Numbered from the stretch's first letter, positions 1 to 9,596 are shown. The stretch is DNA of 64,000 bases from an uncultured Acetatifactor sp. (GCA_910584435.1 CAJUAP010000009.1:1-64000), one strand, 5' to 3'. The notes: a model not told the origin generated them from the sequence alone. Translations and numbers: made by a program.

Positions 1-140
1 CTTCTTCAAGAAAATCTTTTTTATTTTCCTCTTGACATTTCACCAAATTGCTTTCGATACCGGGCTGTCAACTGCATTTCCATTCCGTTCACACTTTCTA
101 ACATGCCGCCCAAAGTAAACTCGTTCGCCTGGCATTCTTC

Positions 141-225
141 AGTGTGAGCAGGCGCTGTTCTTGCGCCGTAGAAAATCTTCGCGAAGCGGCCTCTGCCGCA
201 AGCGATTAGATTTTCTTCTCACACT
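141..225 (-). repeat. R3 hairpin repeat after ecfT
   Basis: Inverted repeat with outer arms AGTGTGAG/CTCACACT, an inner AGAAAATC/GATTTTCT pair and a G/C-rich core. It begins at the ecfT stop codon. The same architecture follows aspS, nadE and the DUF368 gene. It has no clear U-tract, so it is not a typical intrinsic terminator. Bases 1-140 hold a further R2-like fragment (CTTGACATTTC near 31) and no gene that I can support. Confidence 0.7.
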
Positions 226-1023
226 TTATAGCCTTCCAATGCCAATCCCGGCCGCCAGATACAGGCATATACACAGATACCCTATCCTGTCCTGTTTATG
301 ATACACCAATGGCTTCATCTTGGTCCGGCCTTCTCCTCCCCGATAACACCTGGCTTCCATGGCCATGGCCAGATCATTGGCCCTGCGGAAGGCAGATATG
401 AACAAAGGCACCAGCAGCGGCACCAGAGCCTTTGCCCTCTTTATCAGATTGCCGCTCTCGAAATCCGCTCCCCTGGCAAGCTGTGCCTTCATAATTTTAT
501 CCGTCTCTTCCAATAGAATAGGTATAAACCGCAGCGCAATGGACATCATCATTGCAACTTCATGTACAGGCACATGGAAGATACCCAGCGGCTTCAGCAT
601 CTTTTCCATTCCGTCCGTCAAATTATTAGGTGTCGTAGTTAAAGTCATAATGGAAGAACCGATAATCAGCATCGTCAGCCTGATTGCCATGGTCACTGCC
701 ATCCGGATTCCTTCCACGGTAATCGTTATCTTCCACACCGAAACCAATGCCGTCCCAGGCGTCAGAAACAGATTAAATACCACAGTAATTATCAACAGAA
801 AGAGAATTCCCTTCATCCCCCTGACCATAAACCGAAAAGGTACATGGGACAGTCGAATCACCACTGCCAAAAACACCGCCGCCACAATATAGCCGTAAAA
901 GTTTTTGAAGAAAAACAGCGAGATGATATAGAGCAATGTCCCCCCCAGTTTTACCCTTGGATCCAGCCTGTGTATCACCGATTCTGTCTGATAATATTGT
1001 CCTAATGTAATATCTCTCAACAT
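226..1023 (-). CDS. ecfT: ECF transporter transmembrane component EcfT
   Basis: Membrane scaffold of an energy-coupling factor importer. It links substrate-binding S components to the EcfA1/EcfA2 ATPases for vitamin or metal uptake. The 265-residue protein has several hydrophobic segments and the cytoplasmic coupling helices with the family's Ala-Arg motifs (AQLARGAD near residue 184 and MEARCYRGG near 225), which contact the ATPases. It is the last gene of ecfA1-ecfA2-ecfT on the minus strand, a common arrangement downstream of rplQ in clostridia. No S component is adjacent, so this is probably the shared group II module. An R3 hairpin follows the stop codon directly. Confidence 0.95.
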   Translation of the reverse strand: MLRDITLGQYYQTESVIHRLDPRVKLGGTLLYIISLFFFKNFYGYIVAAVFLAVVIRLSHVPFRFMVRGMKGILFLLIITVVFNLFLTPGTALVSVWKITITVEGIRMAVTMAIRLTMLIIGSSIMTLTTTPNNLTDGMEKMLKPLGIFHVPVHEVAMMMSIALRFIPILLEETDKIMKAQLARGADFESGNLIKRAKALVPLLVPLFISAFRRANDLAMAMEARCYRGGEGRTKMKPLVYHKQDRIGYLCICLYLAAGIGIGRL

Positions 1024-1122
1024 TTGCTTTCATTTCCCATCCATATATTACAATTCCTGCAGCCTGCCAATCATTCCACAGCGCCGCTGCCGCAAATCCG
1101 GCATTTTCAGCCCACATCCAGT

Positions 1123-1977
1123 CTACCTGGCTCTGTCCAGTGCCTTCTGTATGGTATCTGCCGCTTCCCCTATGGTTGTGGCAGCTGCATCCACATCAAA
1201 TCCTTTGTCCCTCAGTGCATGAAGAATATAAGCAACCTGCGGCGCCGCCAATCCCACCGCCTCCAATTCCTTATAATGAGAGAAAACCGCCCTGGGCACA
1301 TCATCATACATCACCCTGCCCCTGTTCATCACAACGATCCTGTCCACATACTCTGCCACGTCCTCCATACTGTGGGATACCAGCAGTATGGTCATGCCCG
1401 TCTCTGTCTGCAGTGTCTTAATCTGATCCAGAATCTCATCCCTGCCCTTGGGGTCCAGCCCTGCAGTGGGTTCATCCAATATCAGGACCTGGGGTTTCAT
1501 GGCCAATACCCCTGCAATTGCTGCACGCCGCTTCTGTCCGCCGGACAATTCAAAGGGGGATTGATAATATAAATCGGCCGGGAGCCCTACCTTACGCAAC
1601 GCATCAAAAGCTCTCAGCTCCGACTCTTTTTTATCCAGCCCCAGATTCTTCGGACCGAAACATACATCCGTAAATACATCTATCTCAAACAGCTGATGCT
1701 CCGGATACTGGAACACCAGCCCCACCTTACTTCTCAGCCTTTTCAGATCATAATCCTTATCATAAATATCTTCGCCGTTAAAGTAAATATGCCCTGAAGA
1801 AGCTTTCAGCAAACCGTTCATATGCTGTACTAAAGTAGATTTTCCCGATCCTGTATGTCCGATAATCCCCACAAACTGTCCGTCCGGAATCTGCAGACAG
1901 ACATCATCCAAAGCCTTCACCGCCAGAGGCGTATCCCCCCCATAGATATAGTTAATATGATCTAAAATAATCGACAT
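1123..1977 (-). CDS. ecfA2: ECF transporter ATP-binding protein EcfA2
   Basis: ABC ATPase of the energy-coupling factor transporter, 284 residues. It shows Walker A GHTGSGKST (about residue 39), a Q-loop FQYPEHQLF, the signature LSGGQKRR, Walker B VLILDEPTAGLD and the H-loop LVSHSMEDV. It pairs with EcfA1 to power uptake through EcfT. The gene lies about 130 bp downstream of ecfA1 and 100 bp upstream of ecfT on the same strand, so co-transcription is likely. Its place next to ecfT and its FQYPEHQLF segment fit the EcfA2 paralogue; the A1/A2 labels follow gene order. Confidence 0.95.
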   Translation of the reverse strand: MSIILDHINYIYGGDTPLAVKALDDVCLQIPDGQFVGIIGHTGSGKSTLVQHMNGLLKASSGHIYFNGEDIYDKDYDLKRLRSKVGLVFQYPEHQLFEIDVFTDVCFGPKNLGLDKKESELRAFDALRKVGLPADLYYQSPFELSGGQKRRAAIAGVLAMKPQVLILDEPTAGLDPKGRDEILDQIKTLQTETGMTILLVSHSMEDVAEYVDRIVVMNRGRVMYDDVPRAVFSHYKELEAVGLAAPQVAYILHALRDKGFDVDAAATTIGEAADTIQKALDRAR

Positions 1978-2108
1978 TCCCTACCTCGTTTCTTCCTGTA
2001 ATATAACTTATCAGAACTCGTGGAATCTATGCCATGCACGATTACAGGGTTCGCGAAGCGGTTCCTGTAATATATACTGAAGATTACTGACATTTGCCAA
2101 TGTAACGT

Positions 2109-2999
2109 TCACGGCTTCCTCAATCTGCCTATCTCCTCCGCCAGTTCCTCTATGGTCAGAATGCCATTCGGAAGCCTGATGCCCCTTTTCTGCAGCTCAT
2201 GCGCCAGCAATGTGGCCTGGGGCACGTTCAGCCTCAGCTCCTTTAATCTCTCCACCTGGGAGAAAATTTCCCTGGGCGAGCCTTCCATTGCAATCTTTCC
2301 CCCATCCATTACAAAGACCCGGTCGGCATGAATGATTTCCTCCATATAATGGGTAATCAAAATAATGGTAACCTTCTCCACATCATTCAGCGCCCGCGCC
2401 GCACGAATGACTTCCCTGCGGCCGCTGGGGTCCAGCATGGCAGTGGGCTCGTCCAATATAATACATTTTGGATGCATTGCCAGCACCCCCGCAATGGAAA
2501 CTCTCTGTTTCTGTCCGCCGGACAATTTATTCGGGGAATGTCTGCGGAATTCATACATCCCCACCGCCTTCAAGCTCTCCTCCACCCGTTCCCAGATTTC
2601 CTTCGTGGGAATTCCCATATTCTCAGGCCCAAAACCCACATCTTCCTCCACCACCTGCCCGATAATCTGATTGTCCGGATTCTGAAACACCATACCCGCT
2701 GTCCGCCGGATGTCCCATACCTTCTCCGCTTCCGAGGTATCCATGCCATCCACCCACACGGTTCCCTCCGTTGGATTTAAAATGGCATTGATATGTTTGG
2801 CAAGTGTGGATTTCCCGGAACCGTTATGCCCCAGGATAGCAATAAACTCCCCCTGCCTGATATCCATATCCACCTGATCCACGGCCCTGGTGATTCCCTC
2901 CACATTGCCTTCTTCATCACGCCTGATATATTCATATACCAAATCCTTCGTCCGAACAATTTCCATTCTTCCTGTATTCCGCTGCTTCTCCATCCCCAA
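2109..2999 (-). CDS. ecfA1: ECF transporter ATP-binding protein EcfA1
   Basis: First ATPase of the ECF module, 296 residues. Walker A is GHNGSGKST, the Q-loop region is FQNPDNQII, the signature is LSGGQKQR, Walker B is CIILDEPTAMLD and the H-loop is LITHYMEE. The start is uncertain. The frame opens with a TTG at 2999 that has AGGAG about 9 nt upstream; in-frame ATGs exist at 2993 and at 2966 (MEIVRTKDLVYEY, nearer the usual family start). It is the promoter-proximal gene of ecfA1-ecfA2-ecfT. In related genomes the module follows rplQ; here a MATE gene and a plus-strand peptidase separate them. Confidence 0.93.
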   Translation of the reverse strand: MGMEKQRNTGRMEIVRTKDLVYEYIRRDEEGNVEGITRAVDQVDMDIRQGEFIAILGHNGSGKSTLAKHINAILNPTEGTVWVDGMDTSEAEKVWDIRRTAGMVFQNPDNQIIGQVVEEDVGFGPENMGIPTKEIWERVEESLKAVGMYEFRRHSPNKLSGGQKQRVSIAGVLAMHPKCIILDEPTAMLDPSGRREVIRAARALNDVEKVTIILITHYMEEIIHADRVFVMDGGKIAMEGSPREIFSQVERLKELRLNVPQATLLAHELQKRGIRLPNGILTIEELAEEIGRLRKP

Positions 3000-3300
3000 T
3001 GCCGCAATCTCCTACTCAATTCTTAAGGACAACCCTCTCTGATAAATACCCGGCCCTGCATCCCCCGGCATCGGAATTATCTGATGAATGCCCTCCTATC
3101 TGAACACACAGTGCTTTCATCCGTAAACGCCGCTCAAAATCAATGCCGCTGAAAAACACTTGAACCATTGCATCCGCTCACATTATAATAAATATTTCGT
3201 GAAATTACAACCTTTTTAAACATGTCACTGCACACACAAAGTAACAGTGTTACTGTTCACTCGGCCACCGCCGGAAAAAACTCGATTTTGCACAGGGTAA

Positions 3301-3329
3301 TTTACAAAAATCCTGCCCTATGTTATGAT
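3301..3329 (+). promoter_or_regulatory. Sigma-A promoter for the M15 peptidase gene
   Basis: TTTACA at 3301-3306 and TATGAT at 3324-3329 with a 17-bp spacer, about 58 bp upstream of the plus-strand ATG at 3387. The rest of the 3000-3386 gap is AT-rich and holds no gene that I can see. A small palindromic stretch (GTAACAGTGTTAC) lies near 3240. Confidence 0.65.
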
Positions 3330-3386
3330 AAAAACAGCAATTCCGTATCCCATTTGAATTGCCGCTGAATCCAAAGGAGACAACCA

Positions 3387-4313
3387 ATGAATAAGAATAA
3401 ATTATTGTCAATGGCCGCCATTCTGGCCTGCATCACCGTGATCGCCGGCGGTCTGCTCAGAGTTGCCAATCAGGACTCCATGAGTCTGACGGAATATATG
3501 CAGTCAAATTCCTCTCCCACGCCTGACAGCAGTACCCCAGACCCCTTACCTGCCGAAACGGAATCTCCGGCTTCCCCGGTTCCTTCCTCTGCTTCCGAAC
3601 CTGACGTAAGTCCAGCACCGGCTCCTTCCGAACCCCTTTCCCTGCTTACCGGCGCTTCTCTGAACGGCATTTCCCAATTAGAACAGCGGACCGAACTGGA
3701 AGAAGGTTTTTATTATGAACCCATCTCGGATAAGCTCCGCCGCTACATGACCGGCATCTCCTATCCTGCCGGTGGAAAAGAGGATGTTACCCCTGAAATT
3801 ACTTTTGAAGAACTATGTTACCTGCATATTCTTCATTATGATTTTCATGGCAATCCTACGGAAGGAGAACTAATCTGCAATGCCGCCATTGCCCAGGATT
3901 TGGCGGAAATATTCTATGAATTGTACTGCAATGAGTACCGGTTAGAAAAAGTATTGCTCATTGATGAATATGACGGAGATGATACTGCCTCCATGGAAGA
4001 CAATAACACCTCCTGCTTCAATTACCGCACCGTTGCCGACAGCAGCAGCCTGTCATTACACGCCTACGGTCTGGCAGTTGACATCAACCCCTTATACAAT
4101 CCCTATATCTCATATACGGAGGCCGGAACCGAAGTCATTGCGCCTGTCTCCGCACAGCCTTATGCTGACCGTTCCGCCGGATTTCCATATAAAATAGATA
4201 CGGATGACCTATGCTGCAAATTATTTCTTCAGCACGGTTTTATCTGGGGGGGCAACTGGAACAATGTAAAAGATTACCAGCACTTCCAGAAGTCCCCTGC
4301 AGAGGCACATTAA
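3387..4313 (+). CDS. Secreted M15-family (VanY-like) D,D-carboxypeptidase
   Basis: Probable zinc peptidase acting on peptidoglycan stem peptides outside the membrane. The 308-residue protein has an N-terminal hydrophobic anchor or signal segment (about 7-23), a Ser/Pro/Glu-rich linker (about 35-85) and a C-terminal M15 domain. The metal-binding pattern is visible as SLHAYGLAVDINP (His and Asp ligands, about 226-238), followed by FxxHGFIWGGNW and the final KDYQHF. AAAGGAGA precedes the ATG. It is a monocistronic gene on the plus strand between two minus-strand units. The exact cleavage specificity is inferred from the family only. Confidence 0.85.
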   Translation: MNKNKLLSMAAILACITVIAGGLLRVANQDSMSLTEYMQSNSSPTPDSSTPDPLPAETESPASPVPSSASEPDVSPAPAPSEPLSLLTGASLNGISQLEQRTELEEGFYYEPISDKLRRYMTGISYPAGGKEDVTPEITFEELCYLHILHYDFHGNPTEGELICNAAIAQDLAEIFYELYCNEYRLEKVLLIDEYDGDDTASMEDNNTSCFNYRTVADSSSLSLHAYGLAVDINPLYNPYISYTEAGTEVIAPVSAQPYADRSAGFPYKIDTDDLCCKLFLQHGFIWGGNWNNVKDYQHFQKSPAEAH

Positions 4314-4346
4314 CCTGCCACAGCTGCTCCTGTTTGAAGTTCACAT

Positions 4347-4402
4347 TGCATGAGGATTCGTTTCTCCCTCTGAAAACCGAGAGGAACGAATCTCTTGAAT
4401 GC
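4347..4402. repeat. Inverted repeat downstream of the M15 gene
   Basis: Arms GATTCGTT (4355-4362) and AACGAATC (4385-4392), extended by TCTC/GAGA pairs and by an outer TGCAT/ATGCA pair. There is no T-run, so a classical terminator is doubtful. It could be a bidirectional 3' stem-loop between the M15 gene and the convergent MATE gene. Confidence 0.45.
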
Positions 4403-4462
4403 ATGTAATCATACTGACAAATACGCCCATGCCCTGTCCGGCCCCCAATGAACACACTATAT

Positions 4463-5815
4463 CTATATCTTAATCTCTGTCCATTTCCCCCTGCTGAAAC
4501 GAATACTTGCAAATATGAACCTTGAGAGCTGGTCTGCAATCACCCCCAGCCAGATACCTGTAATGCCCATTGCCAGCACATAGCCAAAGACATAGGAGCC
4601 AACCGTTCTCATCAGAGTGACGCTGATCGTGGATGCAACAGCCGTATACAGCGTATCTCCCGCCCCACGCAGACACCCCATATAGATGACCTGGGCAATC
4701 TGCAGAATAACCACGAAAATAATCACATGCATAATCTTCACGCCGATATCCACAATCTCCTGTTCTTCAAAAAACAGCCTCATCAAGGGCTCCGCTCCCA
4801 GAAAATATGTAACCGCCAATACTACCGAAATCACCGTGCCCATCATACGGCAGGTTCTGCCATACTCTTTCGCCCGGTCAGGCTGTTTTGCTCCCAGACT
4901 GTAGCCGATCAGCGCCACTGCCGTAGCCTGCAGCCCGTCCCCAAAGGAAAACGACAATCCCATAATATTCATTCCCACCTGATGGGCAGCCATGGCCGCA
5001 GTTCCCTGGTCAGCCGCCATAATAGCCGTCATCATAAATCCTATCCGCATCAGCACCTGTTCCGCGAATACACTGTATCCTACTTTTATAATATTCTTCA
5101 GTGCCTCAAAAGAAGGATTGATTTTTTCCATGAGTATCAGCGGAATACTGACAAAATTATCCTTCTTCCACACGGACAAAACACTCATAATGCTGGAAAC
5201 TACCGTTCCAAGCACTGTGGCCAAAGCCGCTCCCCTGATTCCCAGCGCCGGAAATCCAAAATGCCCCTGAATCAACAGGTAATTAAAAATAATGTTCACT
5301 GTGTTGGATACCAGATTGGTCCGCATGGTAATACGGGTATTGCCGGCGCCCCTCTGTGCGGAATTCACGCCCATCTGGATCACATTGAATATCATTCCGC
5401 CCATAATAATCTTAAAATACAATACGGCGCTGTCATGAGTCAGCTCTTCGGAACCGCATAGCCTGATAATGGGATCTGCCAGCACTACCATCAATATGCT
5501 CATAAATACCGACATAACCAGGATAAATATCAGAAAGGTAGCAAAAATCTGATTGGCTTCCTCTTTCTTTCCCTGGCCTTTCCGTCTTGCCACAAGCGCC
5601 GATATGGAGACATTGGCTGCCACAAACAGCGAAAGCCCTAAAAATTTCGGCTGTGTTGTCAGTCCTACTGCAGCCACCGCATAAGAGCCCATGGAACTCA
5701 CCATGAGAGAATCCACCAGTCCTGCAAATGCTGTAAAAAAAGATTCCAATATTGCAGGCCAGGCCATATTCAAAGTTTTCCTGATATCATCCTTATTATA
5801 CTGAAACAGCTTCAT
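4463..5815 (-). CDS. MATE family efflux transporter
   Basis: Predicted Na+- or H+-coupled multidrug/toxin exporter of the MATE family, 450 residues with about 12 hydrophobic helices. The N-terminal stretch LNMAWPAILESFFTAFAGLVDSLMV and the repeated two-fold layout (second half beginning near SFEALKNIIKVGYS) are typical. No substrate can be assigned. The gene lies between rplQ and ecfA1, where clostridial genomes usually have no gap, so it looks like an insertion into that junction. A stem GGGGAAC/GTTCCCC (5830-5860) sits upstream of its start. Confidence 0.9.
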   Translation of the reverse strand: MKLFQYNKDDIRKTLNMAWPAILESFFTAFAGLVDSLMVSSMGSYAVAAVGLTTQPKFLGLSLFVAANVSISALVARRKGQGKKEEANQIFATFLIFILVMSVFMSILMVVLADPIIRLCGSEELTHDSAVLYFKIIMGGMIFNVIQMGVNSAQRGAGNTRITMRTNLVSNTVNIIFNYLLIQGHFGFPALGIRGAALATVLGTVVSSIMSVLSVWKKDNFVSIPLILMEKINPSFEALKNIIKVGYSVFAEQVLMRIGFMMTAIMAADQGTAAMAAHQVGMNIMGLSFSFGDGLQATAVALIGYSLGAKQPDRAKEYGRTCRMMGTVISVVLAVTYFLGAEPLMRLFFEEQEIVDIGVKIMHVIIFVVILQIAQVIYMGCLRGAGDTLYTAVASTISVTLMRTVGSYVFGYVLAMGITGIWLGVIADQLSRFIFASIRFSRGKWTEIKI

Positions 5816-5994
5816 TTGAATACCTCAAAGGGGAACCAATGCTTCCCACATTAGTTCCCCTAACTCCTTCATCTCTTACGATTCTATCGTAACTACCGTG
5901 TAATCAGTCCATGACGTCACTGACTCCCAGCTTAACCAGTACCCTCTAATCAATGCATTTCCTACATTGACACAACGGCTCATACCGCCTGTGA

Positions 5995-6531
5995 TTATAC
6001 CAATTCCAGAATTACTTCCATTGCAGCATCGCCTTTACGGGGCCCGATTTTAACAATTCTGGTATAACCGCCCCTGCGCTCTGCATATCTGGAGCCATAC
6101 TCATCAAAAAGCTTCGCAACCAAATCAACTTCTTTGGTATTCCTCTTCCTGCCTGCATTTTCTTTAGGCACATCAACTACCGGATACAATACGCGCAGCA
6201 TCTGACGTCTTGCATGGGATCTGGTGGGAAGATCTTTCTTAAGCTCCTTCTCAACGGTCTCATACTTGGTCACTTTCTTGCCGTCCACAACTTCTTTCAC
6301 ACGCTTACCGTCCTTATCCTTTACCGGAACCTTAGCCTGCACCGTAACGGTCTCGAAATTATCCTTTTCCTTCACAGCCATTGCAATCAATCCCTCTGCA
6401 ATCTTCTTTACTTCCTTAGCCCTCGTCTCGGTAGTAACAATCCTGCCATGATACAAAAGCGCTGTCACCTGATTTCTAAGTAATGCCTTCCTCTGTGAGG
6501 ACGTCCTGCCTAATTTTCTATACTTTGCCAT
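5995..6531 (-). CDS. rplQ: 50S ribosomal protein L17
   Basis: Large-subunit protein near the peptide exit tunnel. The start at 6531 (MAKYRKLGRTSSQRKALL) is supported by AAAGGAAAG about 9 nt upstream. At 178 residues it is longer than the roughly 115-130 of most bacteria. The N-terminal RKLGRTSSQRKALLRNQVT and C-terminal RYAERRGGYTRIVKIGPRKGDAA blocks are standard, and a lysine-rich segment of about 50 residues (around 67-115) is inserted between them. Similar long forms occur in Lachnospiraceae as far as I know. It is the last gene of the ribosomal cluster and follows rpoA. Confidence 0.97.
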   Translation of the reverse strand: MAKYRKLGRTSSQRKALLRNQVTALLYHGRIVTTETRAKEVKKIAEGLIAMAVKEKDNFETVTVQAKVPVKDKDGKRVKEVVDGKKVTKYETVEKELKKDLPTRSHARRQMLRVLYPVVDVPKENAGRKRNTKEVDLVAKLFDEYGSRYAERRGGYTRIVKIGPRKGDAAMEVILELV

Positions 6532-6693
6532 ACTCTGCTTTCCTTTCTCCATTCATGGTACATTCAGCCACGCCCTTTGGACTTACTTACCGAATGCATT
6601 TGCGTTTTCCACTATGAGATGAACCGCCGACGAACCCTTTGGCTTTACCGTCTGCAGCTATCCTGTTTCAGCATCAGGAATCAAATCTTTCCT

Positions 6694-7650
6694 TCACTCG
6701 TCACTGGGATTCAGCTGCAATCCCAATTCTTTTAATTTGGACAATACTTCTTCCAGCGACTTTCTACCCAAATTACGTACTTTCATCATATCCTCGGAAG
6801 TCTTGTTGCACAGCTCTTCCACTGTATTAATACCGGCTCTCTTCAAACAATTATAAGAACGCACGGAAAGTTCCAGTTCATCAATGCTCATTTCAAGGAC
6901 TTTTTCTCTCTCATCGTCTTCTTTTTCCACCATAACCTCTGCGGTCTTGGCATTCTCAGACAAATCAATAAAGAGACTTAAATGTTCGCTTAACACCTTC
7001 GCAGCGAGACTGATTGCCTCATCGGGAACCAGTGTTCCATTTGTAAACACATCAAGTGTCAGCTTATCGTAATCGGTAATCTGGCCCACACGGGTATTCT
7101 CAATCCTTATGTTGACTCTTTCAACCGGCGTGTAAATGGAATCAATTGCAATCACACCAATCGGTAAATCTTCGTGTTTGTTCTTATCGGCACTTACATA
7201 GCCGCGGCCTTTGGTAATGGTAAGCTCCATATAAAACTTGGCATCTCTGCCGCTTAATGTAGCAAGCACCAAATCCGGGTTCAGGATCTCAATATCCTGA
7301 TCAGTCTGAATATCAGAAGCATGCACTACGCCTTCGCCCTCGAACTCAATATAAGCGGTCTTGGCCTCGTTGGTCTCGCTATTATTCCTAATGGCAAGGC
7401 TCTTAATGTTCATAATAATCTCAGCCACATCTTCCTTTACTCCGGGAATGGAACTGAATTCATGCAGCACCCCTTCAATCTTAATCTGGCTCACTGCTGC
7501 GCCGGGCAGGGAAGAAAGCATAATCCTCCGCAGAGAGTTGCCAAGGGTGATGCCATAGCCTCTTTCCAAAGGTTCAACTACGAACTTGCCGTATTTCTTG
7601 TCTTCTGAAATTTCAGCAACCTCAATATTAGGTCTCTCAAAATCAAACAC
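6694..7650 (-). CDS. rpoA: DNA-directed RNA polymerase subunit alpha
   Basis: Alpha subunit that nucleates RNA polymerase assembly and contacts UP elements. The likely start is the GTG at 7650 (FDFERPNIEVAEIS), with GGAGGG about 9 nt upstream; this gives 318 residues, the usual family size. The N-terminal domain contains GYGITLGNSLRRIMLSSLPG. The C-terminal domain has the helix-hairpin-helix ELSVRSYNCLKRAGINTVEEL and NLGRKSLEEV. It lies between rpsD and rplQ as in most bacteria. Confidence 0.98.
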   Translation of the reverse strand: MFDFERPNIEVAEISEDKKYGKFVVEPLERGYGITLGNSLRRIMLSSLPGAAVSQIKIEGVLHEFSSIPGVKEDVAEIIMNIKSLAIRNNSETNEAKTAYIEFEGEGVVHASDIQTDQDIEILNPDLVLATLSGRDAKFYMELTITKGRGYVSADKNKHEDLPIGVIAIDSIYTPVERVNIRIENTRVGQITDYDKLTLDVFTNGTLVPDEAISLAAKVLSEHLSLFIDLSENAKTAEVMVEKEDDEREKVLEMSIDELELSVRSYNCLKRAGINTVEELCNKTSEDMMKVRNLGRKSLEEVLSKLKELGLQLNPSDE

Positions 7651-7754
7651 TCGAATAACCCTCCTTTTTATGTTATTCAAATACACAAGCACTCTAAAGC
7701 CATATCCTGCTGAAAACAGCAGTGATATGACCTCAGAGGCCAGCAGGGCTTTGA

Positions 7755-8348
7755 TTATTTAGAGTACAACTCCACAATAAGCATTTCGTCTACAGGAACA
7801 TCAATCATTTCTCTGGTCGGAAGATTCTTGATGGTGCCTTTTAATCCCTCAATGTCGACATCCATCCACTCCGGTGTCAGTCTGCCGCCGGTCACCTCAA
7901 CAATATCCTTGTATCTCTGCATGGATTTTGCACTTTCCTTAACTTCAACCACATCTCCGGCTTTGATTAAATAAGAAGGAATTGTTACCACTTTACCGTT
8001 TACCAATATATGCTTATGGCCTACGACCTGCCTTGCTTCACGTCTTGTCCTGGCAAATCCCATCCGGAACACTACATTGTCCAGTCTGCTCTCCAGCATG
8101 ACCATCAGGTTTTCACCGGTCATACCCTTCATCCTGTCCGCCTTCTTATAATAATTCCTGAAAGGCTTCTCCAGAACGCCGTAAATAAACTTTGCCTTCT
8201 GCTTCTCACGCAGCTGCAGTCCATATTCACTGACCTTCTTGCCTGCTCTTGCATTCTGCCTCTTGGACTTCTTATCATACCCCAGATAAGAAGGCTCCAG
8301 TCCCAAAGCTCTGCATCTCTTCAACACGGGTACTCGATTCACTGCCAT
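7755..8348 (-). CDS. rpsD: 30S ribosomal protein S4
   Basis: Primary 16S rRNA-binding protein, 197 residues from the ATG at 8348 (MAVNRVPVLKRCRALGLEP), which has AGAGGAAAA upstream. It carries the S4 RNA-binding domain (ESRLDNVVFRMGFARTRREARQVVGHKHILVNGKVV). The alpha-operon position between rpsK and rpoA is conserved. This form lacks the four-cysteine zinc motif of some S4 proteins. Confidence 0.98.
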   Translation of the reverse strand: MAVNRVPVLKRCRALGLEPSYLGYDKKSKRQNARAGKKVSEYGLQLREKQKAKFIYGVLEKPFRNYYKKADRMKGMTGENLMVMLESRLDNVVFRMGFARTRREARQVVGHKHILVNGKVVTIPSYLIKAGDVVEVKESAKSMQRYKDIVEVTGGRLTPEWMDVDIEGLKGTIKNLPTREMIDVPVDEMLIVELYSK

Positions 8349-8460
8349 TTTTCGTTTTCCTCTACTTTCTTGTCTGTTTACAGTACCGGAATCACAGTTG
8401 CTGCTCATTTCTCCCAGTAACCGCCGATACCTTCCTCCAACAATTCATTCACTTCCCACA

Positions 8461-8856
8461 CTAGACACGGCGTCTCTTAGGAGGACGGCATCCATTATGA
8501 GGAACCGGCGTCACGTCACGGATACTGACTACCTCCAGACCGCATGCGGAAAGTGCTCTGATTGCCGCCTCACGTCCTGAACCGGGTCCCTTTACAAATA
8601 CGTCTACGGATTTCAACCCATGTACCAAAGCAGCCTTTGTAGCTGTTTCTGCCGCCACCTGCGCAGCATATGGAGTAGATTTCCTTGAACCTTTAAATCC
8701 CAGACCACCGGCGCTTGCCCAGCTGAGAGCATTTCCCTCTGTATCCGTCAATGTAACAATGGTATTGTTAAATGAAGACTGGATATGCGCCTGTCCGCGT
8801 TCAACGTTTTTCTTGACACGTTTTTTTGTCACTTTTTTTGCAACTTGTTTTGCCAT
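8461..8856 (-). CDS. rpsK: 30S ribosomal protein S11
   Basis: Platform protein of the small subunit, 131 residues, full length. Family blocks visible are HIQSSFNNTIVTLTD, GGLGFKGSRKSTPYAAQ and the C-terminal DVTPVPHNGCRPPKRRRV. The lysine-rich N-terminus (AKQVAKKVTKKRVKKN) is usual for Firmicutes. It follows rpsM with a 51-bp gap and precedes rpsD in the same transcription direction. Confidence 0.98.
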   Translation of the reverse strand: MAKQVAKKVTKKRVKKNVERGQAHIQSSFNNTIVTLTDTEGNALSWASAGGLGFKGSRKSTPYAAQVAAETATKAALVHGLKSVDVFVKGPGSGREAAIRALSACGLEVVSIRDVTPVPHNGCRPPKRRRV

Positions 8857-8907
8857 TTTAAACTAACCTACTTTCTCAATATTAGGAAATAACTGCCTTG
8901 GACTTTG

Positions 8908-9279
8908 TTATTTCTTCTTATTTGCCACAGTTCTCTTAGGTCCCTTGCGGGTTCTTGCATTGTTCTTGGTATTCTGACCGCGAACAGGCAGACCCTTACG
9001 ATGACGGATACCGCGATAACAGCCGATTTCCTGAAGTCTCTTGATATTCAGAGCAACTTCACGCCTCAAATCACCCTCTACCGTCACGCCAAGCCTCTCA
9101 ATAGCTTCCGTAATCTTCTTCACTTCATCATCGGTGACATCCCTGACTCTGGTATCGGGATTTACACCTGCCTCTTTTAATATCTTGTTAGAGGTCGGTC
9201 TGCCGATTCCATAGACATAGGTCAATCCGATTTCAATTCGTTTTTCTCTAGGTAAGTCAACACCTGCGATACGAGCCAT
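8908..9279 (-). CDS. rpsM: 30S ribosomal protein S13
   Basis: Head protein of the small subunit that contacts the P-site tRNA, 123 residues. Family features are MARIAGVDLPREKRIEIGLTYVYGIG, the helix-turn region LQEIGCYRGIRHRKGLPVRGQ and the basic tail NARTRKGPKRTVANKKK. A GGAGG-type ribosome site precedes the ATG. It lies between rpmJ and rpsK. Confidence 0.98.
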   Translation of the reverse strand: MARIAGVDLPREKRIEIGLTYVYGIGRPTSNKILKEAGVNPDTRVRDVTDDEVKKITEAIERLGVTVEGDLRREVALNIKRLQEIGCYRGIRHRKGLPVRGQNTKNNARTRKGPKRTVANKKK

Positions 9280-9596
9280 TTACATTTCCTCCGTTTCCTG
9301 TTGGATTCTTCTCTGCGAATCCATCTGCGCACGACTGGTCTGTTTATGTGCGCATTTTGTTACTAATTGATTGGGGTTTTCACCCAACCGGACACACTCT
9401 GCTTTGCTCCGATTTTTCCAGAAAAAATACACAGGGAAATACCATCCCTTTCTCCTGGTATCAAGAAGTAATCTCCCGTAAGCCCTATCCCAGTTCTATG
9501 ATAATCAATGCCCCCTGGCATTGCTGCAGCCGCGCATATCAACCGGACAAGAACCCACTTAACTTGAAGCTGTCTTAACACACTTGCAAGCGGTGA

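Noticed and set aside
4240..4539. A 99-codon minus-strand frame between the MATE and M15 genes
   Set aside because: It crosses the inverted repeat and the ends of both genes and has no start signal.
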